Assembly (NCBI RefSeq): GCF_014204495.1
Contig: NZ_JACHLN010000002.1
Span: forward strand, 1-64,000
Origin: Sphingomonas kyeonggiensis
Lineage (GTDB): Bacteria; Pseudomonadota; Alphaproteobacteria; Sphingomonadales; Sphingomonadaceae
Length of the DNA stretch: 64,000 nt
Direction of reading: 5' to 3'
Positions 34,734-42,276 of this stretch are shown here, piece after piece; positions within the stretch are counted from its first letter, which is position 1; each line of letters opens with the position of its first letter. The position numbers and the translations under genes were made by a program. Under the pieces are notes generated by a model. It searched no databases. It was not told the origin of the DNA and saw only the letters and a program-made list of their open reading frames with translations.

Positions 34734-34874
34734 CGAGCAAACTCCATCGCCGCGACTCCAGTCCGTCTCAATCTAACGCCGCCAGGCTAAATGCTTCAAG
34801 TATGAAATTTCAAGCTTGAAATATCATATATCACGCAATTATTCACGGTTATCAGAGTCGCGAAGGGGTCGAGA
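34734..34874. promoter_or_regulatory. divergent promoter of anthraniloyl-CoA operon and aminotransferase
   Basis: 141 bp, AT-rich. It contains a perfect 16-bp palindrome ATTTCAAGCTTGAAAT at 34807-34822 preceded by an extra TTCAAG half-site at 34795-34800, and the cluster operator core TATCACGC at 34829-34836. The arrangement suggests two regulators acting on one region, one of them probably the operonic MarR protein. Confidence 0.7.
34807..34822. promoter_or_regulatory. candidate MarR operator palindrome
   Basis: ATTTCAAGCTTGAAAT is identical to its reverse complement over 16 bp. TTCAAG-type arms of this size are typical of MarR-family sites. It lies 74 bp from the monooxygenase ATG and 53 bp from the aminotransferase ATG. 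Confidence 0.6.
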
Positions 34875-36044
34875 ATGAAGTGGCCGGCACAGCGCCTTAC
34901 GGGCGGATCGAAGAAGAGCTTCGGCATGTATGACGAAGCGTCCAAGCTGGATGCGGCGGGGGTGGATCTGATCCATCTCGAGTTCGGCCGGCCGCACGCG
35001 GATACGCCGCTGCACATCAAGGAGGCCGCCAAGGCGGCGCTCGATGCCGGCATCGTCCATTATGGCGATTTCCGCGGCACGCTCTCCTTCCGCCAGGCGC
35101 TGGTGAAGAAGCTCACCGAGTTCAACAAGCTCGACTACGGCGTCGACGAGGTACTGGTGTGCAACGGGCTCACCCATGCTTCCTTCGCCGCCTTCATGGC
35201 CGCGATCGATCCGGGCGACGAAGTGATCCTGCTCGATCCCTATTATCCCCAGCATATCGGCAAGACAGAGCTGGCGGGCGGCAAGGTGGTGATCGCCGGG
35301 CTCGACAAGGCGGACAATTTCGCGATCTCGAAAGAGAAGATCGAAGCGAAGATCACCGATCGCACGCGGATGATCGTACTGGTCAATCCGGCCAACCCGA
35401 CGGGCCGGGTCTATAGCCGCGAGGAGCTGCAGCATGTCGCCGATCTGGCGATCGAGCATGACCTGCTGGTGCTGTCCGACGAGGTTTACGAGTACATCAC
35501 CTATGGCAAGGCGGAGCATGTCAGCATCGCCAGCCTGCCCGGCATGCGCGAGCGGACGATCACCTGCTTCGCCTTCACCAAGGCCTATTCGATGGACGGC
35601 TGGCGGATCGGGTATCTGACCGCTGATGCGAAGCTGATGCCCGCGATCATGCGCATCACGATGACCGACGTGACCCATGTGAACGTCTTCATCCAGGAGG
35701 GCGCGCGTGCAGCGGTCGAGGGACCGCAGGATGCGATGCTGGCGATGGTCGAGGCCGATCGCCGCAAGCGCGACATCGTCGTCCAGGCGCTGAATCAGAT
35801 GCCCGGCGTCACCTGCGCCGAGCCCGAGGGCACGATCTATGCCTTTCCGGACATCAGCGGCACCGGCCGCTCCTCTCAGGACCTCGCCATGGCGATCCTC
35901 AAGGAAGCGCATGTCGTGGTCGAGTCCGGCAGCTTCTACGGGCCGGGCGGGGAAGGGCATCTGCGCGTCTGCTTCGGATCGGAGTCCGAGGCGCGGGTGG
36001 CCGAGGCGATGGAGCGGCTGGGGCGGTTCTTCAACACGCTATGA
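34875..36044 (+). CDS. PLP-dependent class I/II aminotransferase
   Basis: 389 residues of the AspC/AlaA fold. The PLP lysine is K236 in AFTKAYSMDGWRIGY, preceded by VNPANPTGRVYSREEL and LSDEVYEYITY, and followed by the carboxylate-binding Arg in LRVCFGSE. GAAGGGG precedes the ATG. It would transaminate an amino acid to its keto acid. With IorAB in the same cluster an aromatic amino acid (for example tryptophan to indolepyruvate) is an attractive substrate, but class I enzymes are broad and sequence does not decide. It is the first gene of a rightward unit with the fourth DUF885 gene. Confidence 0.9.
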   Translation: MKWPAQRLTGGSKKSFGMYDEASKLDAAGVDLIHLEFGRPHADTPLHIKEAAKAALDAGIVHYGDFRGTLSFRQALVKKLTEFNKLDYGVDEVLVCNGLTHASFAAFMAAIDPGDEVILLDPYYPQHIGKTELAGGKVVIAGLDKADNFAISKEKIEAKITDRTRMIVLVNPANPTGRVYSREELQHVADLAIEHDLLVLSDEVYEYITYGKAEHVSIASLPGMRERTITCFAFTKAYSMDGWRIGYLTADAKLMPAIMRITMTDVTHVNVFIQEGARAAVEGPQDAMLAMVEADRRKRDIVVQALNQMPGVTCAEPEGTIYAFPDISGTGRSSQDLAMAILKEAHVVVESGSFYGPGGEGHLRVCFGSESEARVAEAMERLGRFFNTL

Positions 36045-36057
36045 GGCGCATTTCCTC

Positions 36058-36139
36058 GTCATCCCGGCCTTGAGCCGGGGTCCCGCTGCCTCCGGTCGCG
36101 AGAAAGAGCGGGCCCCCGGCTCGAGACCGGGGTGACGAC
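36058..36139. repeat. REP-like palindromic element
   Basis: Left arm GTCATCCCGGCCTTGAGCCG and right arm CGGCTCGAGACCGGGGTGAC are imperfect inverted copies. It occupies most of the 121-bp gap between the aminotransferase and the DUF885 gene. It is related in layout, but not identical in sequence, to the two REPIN-like elements at 2656 and 24622. Confidence 0.65.
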
Positions 36140-36165
36140 AGGTTTCAATTCGGGGAGAAAATAGG

Positions 36166-37821
36166 ATGAAGAAGCGTCTGGGTCTTGCCGCCGTCTTACT
36201 GGCCTTGCCGGCGCTTCCGATCCCTATCGCGCCGCCCGCACATGCCCAGGCGGAAACCCCCGCTGCACAGGGCTATGGCGCGCTGGTCGCGCTCTACAAC
36301 GAATTCCGCGCCTTCGTGCCGCCGCCGATGGTCAAGGGGGTGCCCGACTATTCGCCCGCGACGATGGCCCGCCACTATGCCGAGTTGCAGCGCTTCGAGG
36401 CGCGGCTGGCAGCGATCGACGACAGCAAATGGCCGGTCCCGCAGCGCGTCGATTACATGGTCGTGCTCGTCGAGATGCGCGGGCTCGAGTTCCAGCACCG
36501 GGTGATGCAGCCCTGGAAGCGCGACCCCGCCTTCTACAGCACCACCAATCTCGGCTTCGGTCCGAAGATGCACGGCGCCATAGCCATTCCGAAACTGCCG
36601 ATCGCCAGGGACAAGGCCGAGGTGTTGGCGGCGAAGCTCGACGCGGTGCCGGAAGCCCTGCGCCAGGCGCGCGCAAACCTCACCGATGCGCGGGGCGATC
36701 TCGCAAGGCTGGCGATCGTCCAGAAGCAGGTCGAGGTGAACGTCTATGGCGAGCTGGCCGCCCAGGCGGCGAAGCTCCAGCCTTCGCTCGTCGCGCCGGC
36801 GAAGCGCGCCCAGGCCGCGGCGGCCGAGTTCAAGGCCTGGCTCGAGGGCATCGAGGCCGGGCTGCCCGCTTATGGCGGTGTCGGCGCTGAGAACTATGCC
36901 TGGTATCTCAAGCATGTGCTGCTGCTGCCCTATACGCCCGACGAAATCCGGGTGATCGGCGAGCGCGAATATCAGCGGCAGCTCGCGTTCCTGAAGATCG
37001 AGGAACATCGCAACCGGGCGATCCCGATGCCCGAGCCGGTCAAGACCCGCGCCGAGTTCGACTCCAAGCGCAGGCAAGAGGACGAGGACCTGCTCAGGTT
37101 CCTGCGCGATGGCCAGTGGGTGACGATCCCGGACTATGTGAAGCATGACCCGGAGGAGGGGCCGTACCAGTTCCCCTTTGAAAAGGATCCGTCCAAGCCG
37201 GGCCTGTTCGATCCGCCGCAGCATCTCCACTTCTTCTTCCAGGCCGAGTTCCGCGACGGCCGTCCGCTGCGCGCGCACAACCTGCCGGGCCATGCCTTTG
37301 ACGCGCTGCAGGCGGCGCGCGACACGCGGCCGGTGCGCGGCCAGTCTCGGCTGTTCTTCGTCAACGGCCTGCGCAACGAAGGCTGGGCCTTCTACCTCGA
37401 GGAGTTCCTGATCCAGTCGGGCATGCTCGAGGATCGCCCCAAGGCGCGCGAGATCGACTATATCCTCGGCGCCAAGCGTGCCGCGCGCATCCTGCCCGAG
37501 TTGAAGATGCAGGCGAACGAATGGACCTGGCAGCAGGCCAACGCCTCGCTGGTCTCGCGCACCCCCAAATGGATGGCTCCGGGGGACGCGGTCGCCCAGT
37601 TCGATATCGAACTCTATTTGCGCCAGCCCGGCTATGGCATCGGCTATTATATGGGCAAGGTCGAGCTGGAGAAGCTGCTCGCCGATGTCGCGATGCAGGA
37701 AGGCGACAGGTTCGACATCAAGTCGTTCCATGATCGCTTCCGTGCTGCCGGTTCGATCCCGATCTCGCTGATCCGCTGGGAAATGACGGGCAAGGACGAT
37801 GAGGTCCGCGCCTTGCGATGA
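36166..37821 (+). CDS. secreted DUF885 protein lacking the HE pair
   Basis: 551 residues with a signal peptide ending near PAHAQAE. It aligns end to end with the 564-residue paralogue at 2.8 kb (shared VDY, PWKRDP, PGYG.GYYMGK and MTGKDDEVR-type features). At the family site it reads AHNLPGH (A370 to H376) instead of HExxPGH, so both the first His and the Glu are displaced; NEGWAFYLEE is retained. A Zn-peptidase mechanism of the usual kind is therefore doubtful. It follows the aminotransferase gene on the same strand. Confidence 0.85.
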   Translation: MKKRLGLAAVLLALPALPIPIAPPAHAQAETPAAQGYGALVALYNEFRAFVPPPMVKGVPDYSPATMARHYAELQRFEARLAAIDDSKWPVPQRVDYMVVLVEMRGLEFQHRVMQPWKRDPAFYSTTNLGFGPKMHGAIAIPKLPIARDKAEVLAAKLDAVPEALRQARANLTDARGDLARLAIVQKQVEVNVYGELAAQAAKLQPSLVAPAKRAQAAAAEFKAWLEGIEAGLPAYGGVGAENYAWYLKHVLLLPYTPDEIRVIGEREYQRQLAFLKIEEHRNRAIPMPEPVKTRAEFDSKRRQEDEDLLRFLRDGQWVTIPDYVKHDPEEGPYQFPFEKDPSKPGLFDPPQHLHFFFQAEFRDGRPLRAHNLPGHAFDALQAARDTRPVRGQSRLFFVNGLRNEGWAFYLEEFLIQSGMLEDRPKAREIDYILGAKRAARILPELKMQANEWTWQQANASLVSRTPKWMAPGDAVAQFDIELYLRQPGYGIGYYMGKVELEKLLADVAMQEGDRFDIKSFHDRFRAAGSIPISLIRWEMTGKDDEVRALR

Positions 37822-37958
37822 CCAGCGAATGTGCTGACGGCATGCGGCCCGGGCGGCATTTTCGCGGCGCTGGTCGGGTGGGGCGATCCCTGTGACCGAA
37901 GTCTGGCTTGCGGTGCGCCGGGCATGGGCGCATGGAAGCCGCACGAACGGGACGAGGC

Positions 37959-38699
37959 ATGGATTTCAGCGCAATTGCGGGACCAGGCGCCGGGCTGGCG
38001 CAGCAGCTTGCCGACAAGGGCTATGTGCATGTCGATGCCGCGGATTTCCGCGCGATGGCGCATGCCGCCGACCCGGCGGAATTCGCGCGCTTCGCGGCGA
38101 GTTGGGACGATCTCGCCCAGGACGAGTATATGGCGGACGGCGGCCGCTATCGTCGTCGGCGCTATGCTGCGTTCACCTTCCAGGGCGCGCGGGCGGTGCG
38201 CAAGCCGCACCAGCCGCATTTCCAGAGCATCGACTATAACCCGCTGAACGGCGACACCCAGCGCTGGTTCGCGCCTGCGACCGATGCGCTGGTCGAGCTT
38301 CCGATCACGCGCAACCTGTTTGCCCTGTGCACGCCGCTATTCTCGGCGCTTGATGGCGATCCTGAACAGCGCTGGGACGGCGAATTCCACCAGTTCCGGA
38401 TCGAGGCGCTGGGCGGAGAGGCGGGGCAGCCGACGCCCGAGGGCATGCACCGCGACGGGGTGGACTGGGTGCTCGTCATGCTGGTCGACCGGCGCAATGT
38501 CGAGGCCGGCACCACCCATATCATCGACGAGGCGGGCCGGCGGGACAGCTTTACGCTGGTTACCCCGGGCGAGGCAGTATTGCTTGATGATCGCCGGATC
38601 CGGCACGGCGTTACCGCGATCCACGCGCTGGACCCGGCCCTTTCCGCTTGCCGGGACGTGCTGGTGGTTACCTGGCGCCGGGCCCGGCGCCAGGATTAG
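37959..38699 (+). CDS. 2OG-Fe(II) dioxygenase of the L-isoleucine-hydroxylase (IDO, PF10014-like) type
   Basis: 246 residues. The iron-binding facial triad is H164-x-D166 (MHRDGVDW) and H216 (IRHGVTAI), with EAGTTHIID between and VVTWRRAR at the end. Proteins of this family hydroxylate free aliphatic amino acids such as isoleucine, leucine or methionine. ATG 37959 is chosen because GGGACGAGG precedes it and the protein then begins at the family's usual N-terminus; starts at 37908 or 37932 are possible. It lies downstream of the fourth DUF885 gene on the same strand, with a 137-bp gap that contains nothing recognisable. The amino-acid substrate cannot be named. Confidence 0.82.
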   Translation: MDFSAIAGPGAGLAQQLADKGYVHVDAADFRAMAHAADPAEFARFAASWDDLAQDEYMADGGRYRRRRYAAFTFQGARAVRKPHQPHFQSIDYNPLNGDTQRWFAPATDALVELPITRNLFALCTPLFSALDGDPEQRWDGEFHQFRIEALGGEAGQPTPEGMHRDGVDWVLVMLVDRRNVEAGTTHIIDEAGRRDSFTLVTPGEAVLLDDRRIRHGVTAIHALDPALSACRDVLVVTWRRARRQD

Positions 38700-38753
38700 C
38701 CACGCCTGTCGGAAGGGATCCCGCTGCCGGGCCGCAACAACGAGGTGAAGTGG

Positions 38754-39257
38754 ATGCAGACGAACGAGACGCTCGACGAGGCTGTCGCCACCAAGAGCGG
38801 GGCCGGGCGGTTCCAGCTGGAAATATCGGCCGGTGGCGCGCATTTCACGGCGGACGAACCGGTCGAGGTTGGCGGCCTTGGCACCGGCCCCACGCCCTAC
38901 CAGCTGCTCGCCGCCGCGCTTGCTGCCTGCACGACGATGACGCTTCAGCTCTACGCCGATCGCAAGGGCTGGCCGGTGCGCGTGCATTGCACGGCGGTCG
39001 GGCATCGCCGCGAGGAAGGGCAGAACCCGCCGGACGTCTTCTCTCGTCGGATCAAGTTCGAAGGCGAGATCACGCCGGAGCAGCGTGGCCGGCTGCTGGA
39101 GATCGCCGACCGCTGCCCCGTGCACCGCACGCTCACCGAAGGCGCGCGGGTGCGCACCGCCGAGGCGCTGCCCGAGGCGGCGCCTGCGATCGCCCATATG
39201 GCGGACATGGAGGCGCTGATTGCGGTTGGCCGGGGATCGTTCGACTTCACTGAATGA
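38754..39257 (+). CDS. OsmC/Ohr-family peroxide-reducing protein
   Basis: 167 residues. Two conserved cysteines, C59 (ALAACTTMTLQLYADRKGW) and C121 (ADRCPVHRTL), are in the positions used for thiol-based peroxide reduction. GPTPYQLLAAALAACT is typical of the OsmC-like (YhfA) branch. The start ATG 38754 follows GAGGTG. It probably handles organic hydroperoxides or serves a related thiol function. No link to the catabolic genes beyond proximity. A strong hairpin follows the stop. Confidence 0.9.
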   Translation: MQTNETLDEAVATKSGAGRFQLEISAGGAHFTADEPVEVGGLGTGPTPYQLLAAALAACTTMTLQLYADRKGWPVRVHCTAVGHRREEGQNPPDVFSRRIKFEGEITPEQRGRLLEIADRCPVHRTLTEGARVRTAEALPEAAPAIAHMADMEALIAVGRGSFDFTE

Positions 39258-39271
39258 CCGGCGCAAAGGAA

Positions 39272-39294
39272 GGGCGGTTCCAATGGAACCGCCC
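39272..39294 (+). terminator. hairpin after osmC-like gene
   Basis: GGGCGGTTCC-AAT-GGAACCGCCC, a perfect 10-bp stem 14 bp after the stop. No T tract follows, so termination strength is uncertain. Confidence 0.6.
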
Positions 39295-39556
39295 GCAAGT
39301 TCAGGAGAGGATGCCCGGGGGAGGGCGAGGGAGAGCTTCGCCCGGATCATGTGCTCCCGCCATTATACGATGATATGCATCTGCCCATGTTCGGCTCGCC
39401 GAGCTGCGGCACTTGGCTCTCTTTCTGGATAATACCTTCGGATAATCCGAGTGTTACTAAGGGTATCTAATACTTTTGTAGCCTGATGCTCCCGGGATTT
39501 CGTCCCTAGCTCGCCTCCATCGATCACCGGCTGATCGGATTGAAAAGGAGGCTCAT
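39295..39556. other. leader region of the small beta-barrel gene
   Basis: About 260 bp without a supported gene. It includes GGATAAT repeated at 39426 and 39439 (13-bp step), the second within the palindrome CGGATAATCCG, then a TACTAAGGGTATCTAATAC stretch of lower GC that is a plausible promoter. A strong ribosome binding site AAGGAGG at 39545-39551 serves the following gene. Confidence 0.45.
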
Positions 39557-40138
39557 ATGTTCAAGAAGTTCATCGCTCCCGCCATTGTGCTGGCATCCGT
39601 CGCAGTCGCGGCGCCCGCAATGGCGCAGGACAGCGCTCCGTTCACCGGCGCCCGCGTTGCCGTCACCGGTGGCTGGGACCGCGTCGATCACCGCGGCGAG
39701 GATGGTTCGGGTTTCGTCTATGGCGGCACCGCCGGCTATGACGTGGCGGTGGGTGACCTGCGCCTGGCACCCGAAGCCGAAGTGACCGGCACCACCCAGA
39801 AGTCGTGCTTCACCCAGGCCAGTGGCCGGCTGTGCGAGCGTGGCGACCGCGATTTCTATGTAGGCGGCCGCATCGGCTATGTCGCGGCGCCACGGGTGCT
39901 GGTCTATGGCAAGGCGGGCTACACCAATGCCCGTTTCGGCGATCGTCTCACCAGCACCAACGCGGGTGCCGCGACCGCCATCGAAAGCCATGATGATCGC
40001 TCGGGCTTCCGCCTCGGCGCCGGCGTCGAATATGATGTTACCCGGCAGTTCTTCCTGACCAGCGAGTATCGCTACTCAAATTATTCCGGCGGCTTCTCGC
40101 GCAATCAGGTCCTGGGGGGCGTCGGCTTCCGTTTCTGA
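39557..40138 (+). CDS. small outer-membrane beta-barrel protein (opacity/OmpW-like)
   Basis: 193 residues. A signal peptide ends at APAMAQ. The mature part alternates polar and hydrophobic residues as amphipathic strands (ARVAVTGGWDRVDH, FYVGGRIGYVAAPRVLVYGKAGYTNARF, FRLGAGVEYDVTRQFFLTSEYRYSNYS) and ends in VGFRF, the typical C-terminal aromatic signal for outer-membrane insertion. Two cysteines (CFTQASGRLC) may form a periplasmic-side or loop disulfide. It belongs to the Omp25/opacity-porin type with eight strands. Function probably structural. Monocistronic, with a strong terminator after it. Confidence 0.88.
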   Translation: MFKKFIAPAIVLASVAVAAPAMAQDSAPFTGARVAVTGGWDRVDHRGEDGSGFVYGGTAGYDVAVGDLRLAPEAEVTGTTQKSCFTQASGRLCERGDRDFYVGGRIGYVAAPRVLVYGKAGYTNARFGDRLTSTNAGAATAIESHDDRSGFRLGAGVEYDVTRQFFLTSEYRYSNYSGGFSRNQVLGGVGFRF

Positions 40139-40158
40139 CCCGCCAGTATCGAGGCAGG

Positions 40159-40194
40159 AAAAAGGGCGCGTCCGCAATCGGGCGCGCCCTTTTT
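40159..40194. terminator. strong Rho-independent terminator
   Basis: AAAAAGGGCGCG and CGCGCCCTTTTT form a 12-bp stem round a 12-nt loop 20 bp after the beta-barrel stop. A-run left and T-run right allow use from both sides, including by the convergent lipoprotein gene. Confidence 0.9.
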
Positions 40195-40244
40195 CTCCGC
40201 TGGTGGGCCATCGCCCATGCGGCCAAGCCGATAGTTTCTCTGGG

Positions 40245-40694
40245 CTAGTTGAGCAGGGCGGTGATGACGCCCTGGCCATTGCTCTGTCCGGGCATGCCAA
40301 GGAACAGATCGAAACTGCCCTTGGTCGCGTGCGACAGCTGGTAGGTCTTCTGGCCGGCGGGTACCTGGCCGAGCGCCATCTGGAAGGTCGCGAAGAAGCC
40401 CAGGTGCCGTGCCAGATTGGCGGGACGCGAGGCATCCACGATCTGCTCCAGGCTGGCGAGCGTGGCGGTAACCTTGCCGCTGCTAGTAGTGATCACGAAG
40501 GAGGAACCGAGCAGCTTCTGCCAGTCGCTCATCTCGGATGCGGTCAGCACCGGCCCGCTGGGCGTTGCCTCGGCGACAGGCGTGACGACGCTGCCAGTGC
40601 TGGAACTGCCACCGCCACCGCTGCATCCGGCGACTCCGGCCCCGGCTGCAATCACACCCCCAACCACGAAGCTTCGACGCGAGCTGTAAGTCAT
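40245..40694 (-). CDS. Tat-type lipoprotein with DUF6916-like domain
   Basis: 149 residues. The N-terminus TYSSRRSFVVGGVIAAGAG carries a twin-arginine motif (SRRSFV) and is followed by lipobox VAGC, so a lipid-anchored Tat substrate is likely. After a Ser/Gly/Thr linker, residues from about 45 to the end (LTASEMSDWQKLLGSSFVI, ATLASLEQIVDASRP, YQLSHATKGSFDLFLGMPG) resemble the small cytoplasmic protein encoded divergently at 40.9 kb. I place both in the DUF6916 group found next to collar-domain proteins; the assignment is moderately confident. Function unknown. Translation start ATG 40694 has only a weak ribosome binding site. Confidence 0.72.
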   Translation of the reverse strand: MTYSSRRSFVVGGVIAAGAGVAGCSGGGGSSSTGSVVTPVAEATPSGPVLTASEMSDWQKLLGSSFVITTSSGKVTATLASLEQIVDASRPANLARHLGFFATFQMALGQVPAGQKTYQLSHATKGSFDLFLGMPGQSNGQGVITALLN

Positions 40695-40893
40695 TGTTTC
40701 CGCTTTTCTTGCGGCCAGGCCCGAGTGCGACGCTCTGCACGGACCTTTCCCCCGAGCGGCCTTCCTACCATTTCGGTGCGGATACTGCACCCGTGAATTA
40801 TGGGGCACCGGCCCAACGCGGGATTGGCCAGACCGGCATGGCCTGCCTATAGCAGGAAATGTCGCGCGCATGCGGCTTGGGAGGATTGACGAC

Positions 40894-41208
40894 ATGACGT
40901 TCGATGCCGCTTCGCCGGGGACCTCCGCGCCGCTCACGCTGGCCGATTTCGCGGACCGGATCGGCGAGGCTTTCGTCATCGAAACGGAAGTCGGCGCGCA
41001 GCAGCTCGCACTCGCGAAGGTGCAGGAATTGCCCCAGGCGGCGCGCGAAGAGGGCGGTTTCCGTCTGGAGTTCCTCGGACCGTCCGAACCGCGGCTCCCC
41101 CAGGCAATCTACGCCTTCCCGGTCGGGGATGCGATGCACGACATCTTCATTGTGCCGATCGGGTTCGATCCGGCGGGCGGCATCCGGTACGAGGCAGTCT
41201 TCTTCTAG
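40894..41208 (+). CDS. DUF6916-like small protein
   Basis: 104 residues from ATG 40894, with GGGAGGA upstream; the upstream ATG at 40870 has no such site. Pattern LTLADFADRIGEAFVIETE, then LALAKVQELPQAARE, then FRLEFLGPSEPRLPQAIYAFPVG, ending in RYEAVFF. The same order of a leading helix, an L-x-V/L-x strand and a PxxxYxxxH/A element appears in the divergent lipoprotein, so these look like paralogues, one secreted and one cytoplasmic. Position next to three collar-domain proteins is shared with other genomes as I recall them. Function unknown. Its stop overlaps the convergent GNAT gene by 4 bp. Confidence 0.7.
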   Translation: MTFDAASPGTSAPLTLADFADRIGEAFVIETEVGAQQLALAKVQELPQAAREEGGFRLEFLGPSEPRLPQAIYAFPVGDAMHDIFIVPIGFDPAGGIRYEAVFF

Positions 41209-41720
41209 GCCGGTACGGCGGCACGCGGCGTGCCGAGTTCCATCAGCTCGTAAATGCCCTTGTCCTCGGTGACGACGAAGCCGAGCCGCTGATAGAGGCG
41301 CCGCGCGGGATTGAATTTCTCGACATGGATCGAGACGCCCTTGCCCTGGCCGGCGGCCCATTCGATCAGGTCGCGCAATATCGCTTCGCCCAGGCCGTGG
41401 CCGCGCGCCGCGGGCATCAGCGAAATGTCGACGATGCGTAGCTCGTGTGTCCACGCATCGACATAGAGCCGGCCGATCGCCGCACCATCCCGCTCGAGGA
41501 TCAGCCGCTCGGCGTTCGGATAATAGGTGACGTAGTGATGGTGCTGGGCGCTGTGCTGCTGGGTCAGGAACGCGCGCTTCTGTTCCGCCGGCCAGTCGCT
41601 CAGCGCCAGCTCTTCTTCCCGCGTGGAGAAATAGAGCGCTTCGACAAAACCGAAATCGCCCTCCACGAACGGCCGATACGACAGATCGAAACGCGCGGCG
41701 GCGCGGAGGGGCGGGGGCAT
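41205..41720 (-). CDS. GNAT-family N-acetyltransferase
   Basis: 171 residues. Motif A is RIVDISLMPAARGHGLGEAI with the acetyl-CoA pyrophosphate-binding RGHGLG loop; motif B is VEKFNPARRLYQRLGFVV. The N-terminal half (RPFVEGDFGFVEALYFSTREEEL) is specific to this protein. It is last in the leftward unit of three collar-domain genes, 16 bp after the third, so it may modify one of those proteins or a shared surface component. Substrate not predictable. No clear ribosome binding site before ATG 41720. Confidence 0.85.
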   Translation of the reverse strand: MPPPLRAAARFDLSYRPFVEGDFGFVEALYFSTREEELALSDWPAEQKRAFLTQQHSAQHHHYVTYYPNAERLILERDGAAIGRLYVDAWTHELRIVDISLMPAARGHGLGEAILRDLIEWAAGQGKGVSIHVEKFNPARRLYQRLGFVVTEDKGIYELMELGTPRAAVPA

Positions 41721-41736
41721 GATCGCGTGCGTACGG

Positions 41737-42264
41737 TCAGGAGCGCGGCGGGAACACGCCCTGCATCGCGATGCAGAAATAGAAGGTCAGATAGGGCTGC
41801 ATGTTGTTGTGCGGCGCGCTGCCACCGGCTGCCGAAAGCGCCTGGGGTGACATCGTGACCAGGTTGGTGTTGGTCGTGGTCTGGTAGAGCGAGCCACCGT
41901 TGCTGGTGGAAAGCGAAACGCCGTTCGCAAGCGTCCCCTGGGTCGCATCCTCTACCGAGGCGCGCAGGGTATGCGAGTGGTTCGGGATCTCGGATTCGAG
42001 CAGCGTCACCGTTTCCGAGCCGCTGGTCTCGCCCAGATCGTGCAAGGAGAGACCGGGACCCTGTCCGGGATGCATCGGCGCGCGGCCCTGCATGTCGGGC
42101 AGCGCGAAGGTGCTCTTGCCGTTGCCGCCATAGGTGGTGCCCAGCAGCGAGAAGAGCGCGGTGTTCTGCGAGAGCGGCAGCAGCTGCCCGTCGCACCACG
42201 CCCAGCCCCTGGGCGCGAAGTTGAACGGGAAGATACGGATCTCGGCGACAAAGGGATCGGCCAT
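41737..42264 (-). CDS. phage-tail-collar-domain (MdpB-like) protein 3
   Basis: 175 residues. The N-terminal phage tail collar domain reads GEIRIFPFNFAPRGW-like residues here as EIRIFPFNFAPRGWAWCDG, then QLLPLSQNTALFSLLGTTYG, GNGKSTFALPDMQGRAP and NHSHT. The C-terminal part is Ser/Thr/Ala-rich and ends HNNMQPYLTFYFCIAMQGVFP, the element common to all three copies. Relatives include the microcystin-dependent protein MdpB, which is chromosomal rather than phage-borne. No signal peptide. It has GAGAGGAA before ATG and lies 12 bp after collar gene 2. Confidence 0.88.
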   Translation of the reverse strand: MADPFVAEIRIFPFNFAPRGWAWCDGQLLPLSQNTALFSLLGTTYGGNGKSTFALPDMQGRAPMHPGQGPGLSLHDLGETSGSETVTLLESEIPNHSHTLRASVEDATQGTLANGVSLSTSNGGSLYQTTTNTNLVTMSPQALSAAGGSAPHNNMQPYLTFYFCIAMQGVFPPRS

Positions 42265-42276
42265 GGTGCGTTCCTC

